Part shown: positions 1 to 7,236 of the stretch, one piece after another
How positions within the stretch are numbered: the stretch's first letter is position 1
Layout of the letters: the number at the start of each line of letters is the position of its first letter
Assembly: GCF_026341275.1 (NCBI RefSeq)
Contig: NZ_JAIFZO010000002.1
Location: 6,602,118 to 6,666,117, forward strand
DNA: 64,000 nucleotides
DNA from: Streptomyces ortus
GTDB taxonomy: Bacteria; Actinomycetota; Actinomycetes; Streptomycetales; Streptomycetaceae
Direction of reading: 5' to 3'
Program-made: the position numbers and the translations under genes
Notes under the pieces: model-generated
Told to the model about the DNA's origin: nothing
Database searches by the model: none
What the model saw: the letters and a program-made list of their open reading frames with translations, nothing else

Positions 1-193
1 GGAGGCCCTGCCCCGGACCCGGCTCCAGCCCGACACCAACCACCGCTTCGTCCTCGCCGCCCCGGCCGTCGGCACGCACGCGCGCGTGGACATCTATCCG
101 GACGGCGGAATTTCACGCCTGCGCCTGTTCGGGGCGCTGACGGAGGAGGGGGCGGCGGCGCTGCGGTCCCGCCACGAGGACCTCGGCGGTTAG
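1..193 (+). CDS. alc: Allantoicase, C-terminal 63 residues (5' end outside window)
   Basis: The reading frame enters at base 2 and ends at TAG 191-193. The visible tail (LPRTRLQPDTNHRF, then a segment with DIYPDGGISRLRLFG) matches the C-terminal beta-sandwich of allantoicases. The family hydrolyses allantoate to ureidoglycolate and urea in purine breakdown, in the cytosol. Only the end is visible, so the active site cannot be checked. Purine salvage fits the pyrimidine cluster at the other end of the window, but the two are over 55 kb apart and need not be linked. Confidence 0.8.
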   Translation, partial: EALPRTRLQPDTNHRFVLAAPAVGTHARVDIYPDGGISRLRLFGALTEEGAAALRSRHEDLGG

Positions 194-245
194 CGAAGCA
201 ATCCCCGGGGGCCGGCCCCCGTACCCCCGAGCCGGGGGCGGGGGT

Positions 246-396
246 GTCCTCAAACGCCGGACGGGCTGATAGGCGTAAGTCCTCAGGCGCCGGACGGGCT
301 GATAGGCGTAAGTCCTCAGGCGCCGGACGGGCTGACAGGCGTAAGTCCTCAGGCGCCGGACGGGCTGACAGGCGTAAGTCCTCAGGCGCCGGAGGC
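246..396. repeat. 33-bp tandem repeat, four full copies and a partial fifth
   Basis: Four consecutive 33-bp units begin at 246, 279, 312 and 345, and a degenerate fifth begins at 378. Each contains CGCCGGACGGGCTGA and ends in GGCGTAAGTCCTC. The first unit has CTCAAACGCCGGACGGGCTG, a form that I recall as common between Streptomyces genes. Copies differ at one or two positions (GATAGG or GACAGG). The array lies between the convergent ends of the allantoicase and dehydrogenase genes, so a role in termination is possible. There are no spacers, so it is not CRISPR. Nothing coding is supported between 194 and 491. Confidence 0.85.
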
Positions 397-491
397 CCTG
401 AGAAGCGCTTGCCCTCAAGCGCCGCCGGCCGCGGCGGTGCCGCAGCCGACCCCGCGTCTCCCCCCGCCAACCCCCCTCGGCCGGCGGCCGG

Positions 492-1505
492 TCAGTCCCG
501 GCCGCCCGGGATCTCCGACAGCGGCACCGAGCGCCGCCCGCGCCGCGACAACTCGCACGCCTCCGCGATCCGCAACGCGTGCAGCGCCTCGCGCCCGTCA
601 CACGGATTCGCCCGCTCCCCGCGCACCACCTCGACGAACGCGTGCAGCTCCGCCTCGTACGCCGGCCCGAACCGCTCCAGGAACCCCGTCCACGGCTTGG
701 TGGCCGCGGGCGGGCCCGCCGGTTCGGTGGAGGCGATCGGCGTACGGTCGTCGAGCCCGACCCCGACCTGGTCCAGCTCCCCGGCCAGCTCCATGCGGAC
801 GTCGTATCCCGCACCGTTCAGCCGCGTCGCCGTGGCCGTGGCGAGTGTGCCGTCGTCCAGTGTGAGGACGGCCGCCGCCGTGTCGATGTCGCCCGCCTCG
901 CGGAACATCGCGGGCCCGGCGTCCGACCCCATCGCGTAGACCTCGGTGACCTCACGCCCGGTGACCCACCGCAGCATGTCGAAGTCGTGCACGAGCGTGT
1001 CCCGGTACAGCCCGCCGGACAGCGGCAGATGCTCGACGGGCGGCGGCGCCTGATCCGAGGTCATCGCGCGCACGGTGTGCAGCCGGCCGAGCTGCCCCGA
1101 CCGCACCACCTCCCGCGCGGCCGAGTACCCCGCGTCGAAGCGCCGCTGGAACCCCATCTGAAGGATCGTTCCGGCGGTCTCGACCTCCGCGATGGCGGTG
1201 AGCGTACCCGCCAGATCGAGGGCTATGGGCTTCTCGCAGAACACGGGCAGCCCGGCGCGGGCCGCGCGACCGATCAGTTCGCCGTGTGCCGAGGTGGCCG
1301 CGGTGATGACCACGGCGTCCACACCCCAGGTGAAGATCTCGTCCACGCCGGGTGCCGCGGTGGCACCTAAGCGGTCCGCGAGCCGACGGGCTCGTACGGG
1401 GTCCGCGTCCGTGACGATGAGGGAGCCGCCCACCTCGCGGTGGCGGCTGAGGGCGGTCGCATGAAATGTACCGATACGACCCGTCCCGATGAGTCCGATG
1501 CGCAT
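492..1505 (-). CDS. Gfo/Idh/MocA family dehydrogenase (inositol 2-dehydrogenase-like)
   Basis: A 337-residue cytosolic NAD(P)-dependent oxidoreductase. The protein opens with the Rossmann motif GLIGTGRIGTFHA, has the family EKP signature (FCEKPIALD) near residue 97, and a C-terminal substrate domain with HDFDMLRW. These are hallmarks of sugar/inositol dehydrogenases such as IolG. The ATG at 1505 places the dinucleotide fold at the very N-terminus; the frame is open further upstream, but that stretch has no domain. It is transcribed divergently from the GntR gene, with the TTGTCCGGACAA palindrome between them. With the adjacent sugar transporter and ROK kinase it probably oxidises an imported polyol or sugar. 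The substrate cannot be read from sequence. Confidence 0.88.
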   Translation of the reverse strand: MRIGLIGTGRIGTFHATALSRHREVGGSLIVTDADPVRARRLADRLGATAAPGVDEIFTWGVDAVVITAATSAHGELIGRAARAGLPVFCEKPIALDLAGTLTAIAEVETAGTILQMGFQRRFDAGYSAAREVVRSGQLGRLHTVRAMTSDQAPPPVEHLPLSGGLYRDTLVHDFDMLRWVTGREVTEVYAMGSDAGPAMFREAGDIDTAAAVLTLDDGTLATATATRLNGAGYDVRMELAGELDQVGVGLDDRTPIASTEPAGPPAATKPWTGFLERFGPAYEAELHAFVEVVRGERANPCDGREALHALRIAEACELSRRGRRSVPLSEIPGGRD

Positions 1506-1545
1506 GCGACAAAGTTGAGGGCGAACCCTACACCCTGTCAACTCT

Positions 1546-1557
1546 TTGTCCGGACAA
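1546..1557. promoter_or_regulatory. Perfect palindrome TTGTCCGGACAA, candidate GntR operator
   Basis: A perfect 12-bp palindrome lies in the 102-bp gap between the divergent dehydrogenase (start 1505) and GntR regulator (start 1608). It is about 40 bp from the first and 50 bp from the second. Position and symmetry suit an operator for the adjacent GntR/HutC regulator controlling both directions. Assignment is by proximity only. Confidence 0.55.
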
Positions 1558-1607
1558 TCGAACCTCACAACTTCCCGTCAACATGCACCGGAGCTACGCT
1601 CGGGCCC

Positions 1608-2372
1608 GTGCCCAAACCAGATGTGGACCCGACCACGCCGCTCCAGCTCAGCGTCGACCGGAACAGCCCGGTACCGCTCTACTTCCAGCTGGCCCAGCAG
1701 CTCGAAGCGGCGATCGAGCGCGGTGCCCTGACCCCGGGCAGCCTGCTGGGCAACGAGATCGAGCTCGCCGGACGCCTCGGTCTGTCCCGGCCCACCGTCC
1801 GCCAGGCCATCCAGTCACTGGTGGACAAGGGCCTCCTCGTACGCCGTCGGGGCGTCGGTACCCAGGTCGTCCACAGCCAGGTCAAGCGCCCCCTGGAACT
1901 CAGCAGCCTCTACGACGACCTGGAGGCGGCCGGCCAGCGTCCGGCGACCCGCGTCCTCGTCAACACCGTCGTCCCGGCGACGGCGGAGGTGGCGGCGGCC
2001 CTGTCGGTGGCGGAGGGCAGTGACGTGCACCGGGTGGAGCGGCTGCGGCTGGCCCACGGCGACCCGATGGCGTACCTCTGCAACCACCTGCCGCCCGGTC
2101 TGCTCGACCTCGACGGCGCGCAGCTGGAGGCCACCGGGCTGTACCGGCTGATGCGCGCGGCGGGCATCACGCTGCACAGCGCCCGCCAGTCCGTCGGCGC
2201 CCGTGCCGCCACCGCCGTGGAGGCCGAGCGCCTCGACGAGGCCGCCGGCGCCCCGCTGCTCACCATGCAGCGCACCACCTTCGACGACACGGGCCGCGCC
2301 GTCGAATTCGGCTCCCACACCTACCGCGCCTCGCGCTACTCCTTCGAGTTCCAGCTCCTCGTACGCCCCTGA
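1608..2372 (+). CDS. GntR family regulator, HutC/UTRA type
   Basis: A 254-residue transcription factor. The N-terminal winged helix includes EIELAGRLGLSRPTVRQAIQ, followed by a typical wing (GLLVRRRGVGTQVV). The remaining ~150 residues resemble a UTRA effector-binding domain, ending in a YRASRYSFEFQLLV-like strand. The GTG at 1608 is chosen because residues encoded upstream carry no domain and would cross the palindrome. It heads the sugar locus: the dehydrogenase is divergent and the lipoprotein gene follows 106 bp downstream on the same strand. It probably senses the sugar or a phosphorylated product and represses both directions. Confidence 0.88.
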   Translation: MPKPDVDPTTPLQLSVDRNSPVPLYFQLAQQLEAAIERGALTPGSLLGNEIELAGRLGLSRPTVRQAIQSLVDKGLLVRRRGVGTQVVHSQVKRPLELSSLYDDLEAAGQRPATRVLVNTVVPATAEVAAALSVAEGSDVHRVERLRLAHGDPMAYLCNHLPPGLLDLDGAQLEATGLYRLMRAAGITLHSARQSVGARAATAVEAERLDEAAGAPLLTMQRTTFDDTGRAVEFGSHTYRASRYSFEFQLLVRP

Positions 2373-2442
2373 GCTGGTACGACTCCACGCGCTACCCGGC
2401 CCCGCTGTCCGGAATCCTTCGCTCCGTATCCGATACTTGGTT

Positions 2443-2458
2443 GTTCCATATATCGAAC
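2443..2458. promoter_or_regulatory. AT-rich near-palindrome upstream of sugar transporter
   Basis: GTTCCATATATCGAAC pairs at 14 of 16 positions. It sits 20 bp upstream of the lipoprotein GTG start in an unusually AT-rich patch of an otherwise GC-rich gap. It could be an operator for the transporter operon or part of its promoter. It differs from the TTGTCCGGACAA palindrome, so a different factor is possible. Confidence 0.35.
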
Positions 2459-2478
2459 GGCAAGAAGGGCACGGCCTC

Positions 2479-3483
2479 GTGGCACGGTTTCGGACCTGGG
2501 TCAGCATCGCGGCGGCAGGGGCGCTGAGCGCATCCCTGGCCGGGTGCAGCAGCACCGGCGGCAAGCGCGCCGAGGACGCCCGCAAAGCGGCGTCGGCCCA
2601 GGGCGGGGGCGCCGTGAGCACCCCTCGCTGGACCGTCGCGATGATCACCCACTCGGGTGACGGCGACACCTTCTGGGACATCGTCCAGAACGGCGCCCAG
2701 CAGGCCGCCGACAAGGACAACATCAAGTTCCTGTACTCCCACGACGACGAGGGACAGCAGCAGGCGCAGCTCGTGGACGCCGCCGTGGACAAGGGTGTCG
2801 ACGGCATCGTCGTCACCCTCGCCAAGCCCGACGCCATGAAGAGCGCGGTCGCGCGCGCCGTGCGGGCCGGCATCCCCGTGATCACCGTGAACTCGGGCGC
2901 CGAGAAGTCCAAGGAGTTCGGGGCGCTCACCCATGTCGGCCAGGACGAGACGATCGCCGGCGAGGCCGTCGGCGACGAGCTGAACAGGCGTGGCCGGAAA
3001 ACGGCCCTCTGCGTCCTGCACGAACAGGGCAATGTCGGCCATGAGCAGCGCTGCGCGGGCGTCAAGAAGACCTTCGACGGCACCGTGCGCAACATCTACG
3101 TCGAGGGCACCGACATGTCCGCCGTCCAGTCCTCCATCGGCGCCAAGCTGCAGGCCGACCCCTCGGTCGACGCCGTCGTCACGCTCGGCGCGCCCTACGC
3201 GGACACCGCGGTCAAGGCCAGGCAGGACGCGGGCAGCAAGGCCGAGATCGACACCTTCGACCTGAACGCCAAGGTCGCCGCCTCGCTCAAGGACGGCACC
3301 CTCGGCTTCGCCGTCGACCAGCAGCCGTACCTCCAGGGGTACGAGGCCGTGGACCTGCTCTGGCTGTACCGCTACAACGCCGACACGCTCGGCGGCGGAC
3401 GGCCCGTCCTCACCGGACCGCAGATCATCACCAAGGACCAGGCGGCCGAGCTGGAGAGCTACGCGGACCGGGGCACCCGATGA
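2479..3483 (+). CDS. Sugar ABC transporter substrate-binding lipoprotein (ribose/inositol class)
   Basis: A 334-residue exported lipoprotein. The GTG start gives a short signal sequence with lipobox SLAGC (Cys23). The mature part is a periplasmic-binding-protein fold of the Peripla_BP_4/RbsB type: it opens with WTVAMITHSGDGDTFWDIV and has VDGIVVTLAKPDA and GIPVITVNSGAE segments. It should capture a monosaccharide or polyol outside the membrane and pass it to the permease. Its stop overlaps the permease start (ATGA at 3480-3483), so the two are translationally coupled. A near-palindrome lies 20 bp upstream. Confidence 0.9.
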   Translation: MARFRTWVSIAAAGALSASLAGCSSTGGKRAEDARKAASAQGGGAVSTPRWTVAMITHSGDGDTFWDIVQNGAQQAADKDNIKFLYSHDDEGQQQAQLVDAAVDKGVDGIVVTLAKPDAMKSAVARAVRAGIPVITVNSGAEKSKEFGALTHVGQDETIAGEAVGDELNRRGRKTALCVLHEQGNVGHEQRCAGVKKTFDGTVRNIYVEGTDMSAVQSSIGAKLQADPSVDAVVTLGAPYADTAVKARQDAGSKAEIDTFDLNAKVAASLKDGTLGFAVDQQPYLQGYEAVDLLWLYRYNADTLGGGRPVLTGPQIITKDQAAELESYADRGTR

Positions 3484-4487
3484 CTGCGACGACCTCGCCG
3501 CTGCGGCGGCTGCTCGGCCGGCCCGAGCTGGGCTCGGTGGTCGGCGCGCTGGCCGTCTTCCTCTTCTTCGCGCTGGTCGCGGACGGTTTCGTACGGGCCG
3601 CGGGGCTCAGCACCGTGCTGTACGCGGCCTCCACGATCGGCATCATGGCGGTGCCCGTCGCCCTGCTGATGATCGGCGGCGAGTTCGACCTGTCCGCCGG
3701 TGTCATGGTGACGTCGTCCGCGCTGATCTCCTCGATGTCCAGCTACCAGATGACCGCGAACGTCTGGGTGGGCGTGGGGGTCTCGCTCCTCGTCACCCTC
3801 GCGATCGGCTTCTTCAACGGGTTCATGCTGACCCGCACCGGGCTGCCCAGCTTCATCATCACGCTCGGCACCTTCCTCATGCTGACCGGGATGAACCTGG
3901 GCTTCACCAAGTTGATCAGCGGGACCGTCTCGACCAGAACGATCGCCGACATGGAGGGCTTCGCCTCCGCCAAGGCCCTCTTCGCGTCCGTCCTCACCGT
4001 CGGCGGCGTCGACTTCAAGGTCACCATCCTGTGGTGGCTGGGCCTGGTGGCCCTCGCCTCCTGGATCCTGCTGCGCACCCGCGTCGGCAACTGGATCTTC
4101 GCGGTCGGTGGCGGAAAGGAAGCGGCCCGCGCGGTGGGCGTGCCCGTCGCCGCAACCAAAATCGGCCTCTACATGGGGGTGTCCTTCGCCGCCTGGATCG
4201 CCGGGCAGCACCTGCTCTTCTCCTTCGACGCCGTGCAGTCGGGAGAGGGCGTCGGCAAGGAACTGACGTACATCATCGCGGCCGTCATCGGCGGCTGTCT
4301 GATCACCGGCGGCTACGGCTCCGCCGTCGGCTCGGCGGTCGGCGCGCTGATCTTCGGCATGACCGACAAGGGCATCGTGTTCGCCGAGTGGAACCCCGAC
4401 TGGTTCAAGTTCTTCCTCGGAGCGATGCTGCTCCTCGCGACCCTGCTCAACGCCTGGGTCCGCAAGCGCGCGGAGGCCACGGCATGA
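3480..4487 (+). CDS. Sugar ABC transporter permease (RbsC-like)
   Basis: A 335-residue integral membrane protein with about eight to ten hydrophobic helices, beginning after a short cytoplasmic N-terminus. The segment LMIGGEFDLSAGVMVTSSAL and the later IIAAVIGGCLITGGYGSAVG are characteristic of BPD_transp_2 (RbsC/XylH) permeases. It forms the membrane channel of the transporter and overlaps both neighbours by 4 bp (ATGA), so lipoprotein, permease and ATPase form one translational unit. Confidence 0.92.
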   Translation: MTATTSPLRRLLGRPELGSVVGALAVFLFFALVADGFVRAAGLSTVLYAASTIGIMAVPVALLMIGGEFDLSAGVMVTSSALISSMSSYQMTANVWVGVGVSLLVTLAIGFFNGFMLTRTGLPSFIITLGTFLMLTGMNLGFTKLISGTVSTRTIADMEGFASAKALFASVLTVGGVDFKVTILWWLGLVALASWILLRTRVGNWIFAVGGGKEAARAVGVPVAATKIGLYMGVSFAAWIAGQHLLFSFDAVQSGEGVGKELTYIIAAVIGGCLITGGYGSAVGSAVGALIFGMTDKGIVFAEWNPDWFKFFLGAMLLLATLLNAWVRKRAEATA

Positions 4488-5353
4488 CGCGGCCCGACAC
4501 GACCACGACAACGACCACGTCCGCCGGGCGCACGCCCCTGGTCGAGCTCGACGACGTCAGTAAGTACTACGGCAACATCCGCGCCCTGGAGGGCGTCTCG
4601 CTGGAGGTCCACGCGGGGGAGATCACCTGTGTCCTCGGCGACAACGGCGCGGGCAAGTCGACCCTGATCAAAATCATCGCGGGGCTGCACCAGCACGACG
4701 CGGGCACCTTCCGCGTCGAGGGCGAGGACACCCGACCGGCGTCCCCGCGGGAGGCCCTGGACCGCGGTATCGCCACCGTCTACCAGGACCTCGCCGTCGT
4801 CCCCCTCATGCCGGTCTGGCGCAACTTCTTCCTCGGCTCCGAGCCCCGCAAGGGATCCGGCCCCTTCAAGCGCCTGGACGTCGACCTCATGCGCCGCACG
4901 ACCCACGCGGAACTCCTGCGCATGGGCATCGACCTGCGGGACGTCGACCAGCCCATCGGCACCCTGTCGGGCGGCGAGCGCCAGTGCGTGGCGATCGCGC
5001 GGGCCGTCCACTTCGGCGCCAAGGTCCTCGTCCTCGACGAGCCCACCGCGGCACTGGGCGTCAAGCAGTCCGGGGTGGTCCTCAAGTATGTGGCCGCCGC
5101 ACGTGACGCGGGCCTGGGAGTCGTTCTGATCACCCACAACCCCCACCACGCGTACCTCGTCGGCAACCGCTTCGTCCTCCTCAAGCGAGGGACGACGGTC
5201 GGTAACCACACCCGCGAAGAGATCACCCTGGACGAACTGACCCGCCAGATGGCGGGCGGCACGGAGCTGGACGACCTGCGCCACGAACTGGAGAAGCCGA
5301 TGCCCTGGGGCGCGGCGAAGGACGCCGCCGTGCGGCCGGGCGGCGGCGTGTAG
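4484..5353 (+). CDS. Sugar ABC transporter ATP-binding protein, single ABC domain
   Basis: A 289-residue cytosolic ATPase. After a Thr-rich N-terminal tail it shows Walker A GDNGAGKST, the signature LSGGERQ, Walker B VLVLDEPT and the switch histidine in VLITHNPHH. Classical RbsA proteins of this transporter class carry two fused ABC domains (~500 residues). This one has a single domain, as in FrcA-like systems, so a homodimer is expected. The ATG overlaps the permease stop by 4 bp. Stop to kinase start is 13 bp, so the kinase is probably in the same operon. Confidence 0.92.
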   Translation: MTRPDTTTTTTTSAGRTPLVELDDVSKYYGNIRALEGVSLEVHAGEITCVLGDNGAGKSTLIKIIAGLHQHDAGTFRVEGEDTRPASPREALDRGIATVYQDLAVVPLMPVWRNFFLGSEPRKGSGPFKRLDVDLMRRTTHAELLRMGIDLRDVDQPIGTLSGGERQCVAIARAVHFGAKVLVLDEPTAALGVKQSGVVLKYVAAARDAGLGVVLITHNPHHAYLVGNRFVLLKRGTTVGNHTREEITLDELTRQMAGGTELDDLRHELEKPMPWGAAKDAAVRPGGGV

Positions 5354-5366
5354 CAGAATCGGCGCG

Positions 5367-6551
5367 ATGAGCACCTACCGCGACCTCGCCCTGCCCAGGG
5401 CGCTCGGCTCCGCCAGAGCCGCGGGCGCCCCCATCGGCTCCCGCCGTGCCACCGCCCTGCGCACCGTGGGCACGCGCGAACGCCGTTCCCACCTGACGGC
5501 GCCGCGCGTCCCCACCGTCGGCATCGACATCGGCGGTACGAAGGTGATGGCGGGCGTCGTGGACGCGGACGGCAACATCCTGGAGAAGGTCCGCACCGAG
5601 ACCCCGGACAAGTCGAAGAGCCCCAAGGTCGTCGAGGACACCATCCTCGAACTGGTCCTGGACCTCTCCGACCGCCACGACGTGCACGCGGTGGGCATCG
5701 GCGCGGCCGGCTGGGTCGACGCGGAGCGCAACCGGATCCTGTTCGCGCCCCACCTCTCCTGGCGCAACGAACCCCTGCGGGACCGTCTCGCGGGCCGCCT
5801 CGCCGTCCCCGTCCTGGTGGACAACGACGCGAACGCCGCCGCCTGGGCGGAGTGGCGCTTCGGCGCGGGCCGCGGCGAGGACCACCTCGTCATGATCACG
5901 CTCGGCACCGGCATCGGCGGCGCCATCCTGGAGGACGGGCAGGTCAAGCGCGGCAAGTTCGGGGTGGCGGGCGAGTTCGGCCATATGCAGGTCGTGCCCG
6001 GCGGCCACCGCTGCCCGTGCGGCAACCGCGGCTGCTGGGAGCAGTACAGCTCCGGCAACGCCCTGGTCCGCGAGGCCCGCGAACTCGCCGCCGCCGACTC
6101 CCCGGTGGCCTACGGCATCATCGAGCACGTCAAGGGCAACATCGCCGAGATCACCGGCCCGATGATCACCGAGCTGGCCCGTGAGGGCGACGCGATGTGC
6201 ATCGAACTGCTCCAGGACATCGGCCAGTGGCTGGGCGTCGGCATCGCGAACCTCGCCGCCGCCCTGGACCCCTCCTGCTTCGTCATCGGCGGCGGCGTCA
6301 GCGCGGCCGACGACCTGCTGATCGGCCCCGCCCGCGACGCCTTCCGCCGCCAGCTGACCGGCCGCGGCTACCGCCCCGAGGCCCGGATCGCCCGCGCCCA
6401 GCTCGGCCCCGAAGCCGGCATGGTCGGCGCCGCGGACCTGGCCCGGCTGGTCGCCCGCCGCTTCCGGCGCGCCAACCGGCGCCGCGTCGAGCGGTACGAG
6501 CGCTACGAGCGGTACGCGGAGTCCCGCCGCGAGGCGCAGGAGACGCTGTGA
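5367..6551 (+). CDS. ROK family sugar kinase (glucokinase-like)
   Basis: A 394-residue kinase. A ~49-residue extension precedes the ATP-binding motif VGIDIGGTKVMAG. The catalytic Asp lies in LVDNDANAAAWAE, the second phosphate loop is ITLGTGIGGAI, and the ROK zinc motif reads HRCPCGNRGCWEQY. It resembles Streptomyces glucokinase GlkA but is longer at both ends, with an Arg/Tyr/Glu-rich tail (RYERYERYAE). It likely phosphorylates the sugar imported by the transporter encoded just upstream. The extension could be artefactual if a later start is used, since no clear ribosome site precedes the ATG at 5367. Confidence 0.88.
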   Translation: MSTYRDLALPRALGSARAAGAPIGSRRATALRTVGTRERRSHLTAPRVPTVGIDIGGTKVMAGVVDADGNILEKVRTETPDKSKSPKVVEDTILELVLDLSDRHDVHAVGIGAAGWVDAERNRILFAPHLSWRNEPLRDRLAGRLAVPVLVDNDANAAAWAEWRFGAGRGEDHLVMITLGTGIGGAILEDGQVKRGKFGVAGEFGHMQVVPGGHRCPCGNRGCWEQYSSGNALVREARELAAADSPVAYGIIEHVKGNIAEITGPMITELAREGDAMCIELLQDIGQWLGVGIANLAAALDPSCFVIGGGVSAADDLLIGPARDAFRRQLTGRGYRPEARIARAQLGPEAGMVGAADLARLVARRFRRANRRRVERYERYERYAESRREAQETL

Positions 6552-7129
6552 CGGCCTCGCTGCCGCGCCAGGCCTCGCCCCCGGACGAGCCGTCGAGGCC
6601 GCCCGAGGACCGGGGCCACCGGATCCGCCGCCGCGCCCTGACCCTGCTGATCATCGTGCTGCTCATCGGTGTACCGGCCGGCTATCTGGTGATCTCCGCC
6701 AACCAGAGCCGGGACAGCGGCAAGGACAAGGAGGCCAAGTACTCGGCGACCGGGCTCACCCCGGGCTGGCCCTCCCGGGTCCAGCGCCGCCTGTACCAGG
6801 TGCCCATCCCGGGCTACTCGGCCGAGGTCGCGTACTACGAGACGAACAACTGGAAGACCAGCCGTCTCTACGTCCAGTTCCTCACCAGCGACGAGGGCCT
6901 GGAGAAGTTCCTCAAGACCATCGGGACCAGCCTCGACGCGCTGGAGAAGGACGACATCGCCATCAGCGCACGCGACCGGCGGGTCGTCGGCTGGGAGTTC
7001 ACCGGTCCCGGCCCCTGGTCGGGCCTGAACCACGAGCGGAAGAACCCGACGCCCACGCACCACATCGTCGTGGACTGGGCGAAGCCCGGCCACCCCATGG
7101 TCTACGTGGTCTCCAGAACGACACCCTGA
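6548..7129 (+). CDS. Membrane-anchored protein of unknown function
   Basis: A 193-residue protein starting at GTG 6548, overlapping the kinase stop (GTGA). A charged, Pro-rich cytoplasmic N-terminus of ~35 residues is followed by one transmembrane helix (ALTLLIIVLLIGVPAGYLVI) and a ~140-residue extracytoplasmic domain with many aromatic residues (GYSAEVAYYETNNWKTSRLY, VVGWEFTGPGPW). I do not recognise the outer domain. Tight coupling to the kinase suggests co-expression, but a sugar-related function is not evident. Confidence 0.8.
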   Translation: MTASLPRQASPPDEPSRPPEDRGHRIRRRALTLLIIVLLIGVPAGYLVISANQSRDSGKDKEAKYSATGLTPGWPSRVQRRLYQVPIPGYSAEVAYYETNNWKTSRLYVQFLTSDEGLEKFLKTIGTSLDALEKDDIAISARDRRVVGWEFTGPGPWSGLNHERKNPTPTHHIVVDWAKPGHPMVYVVSRTTP

Positions 7130-7236
7130 CCGCCCCCTCCCTCCGGCCGTCGGGCCGCGTTGTCAGACCCGGCCCGTAGAGTCGAAGACGATCGATCCGA
7201 CCGGGTCGGGAGCAGGCGAGGGAGGTGAGCGACAGC

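Noticed and set aside
246..396. Possible CRISPR array
   Set aside because: The 33-bp units are directly contiguous with no spacers, and no cas genes are present.
113..814. Minus-strand frame translating the 33-bp array as an 11-residue repeat protein
   Set aside because: It overlaps the allantoicase end and the dehydrogenase 3' end in wrong frames. The repeat is better explained as intergenic DNA.
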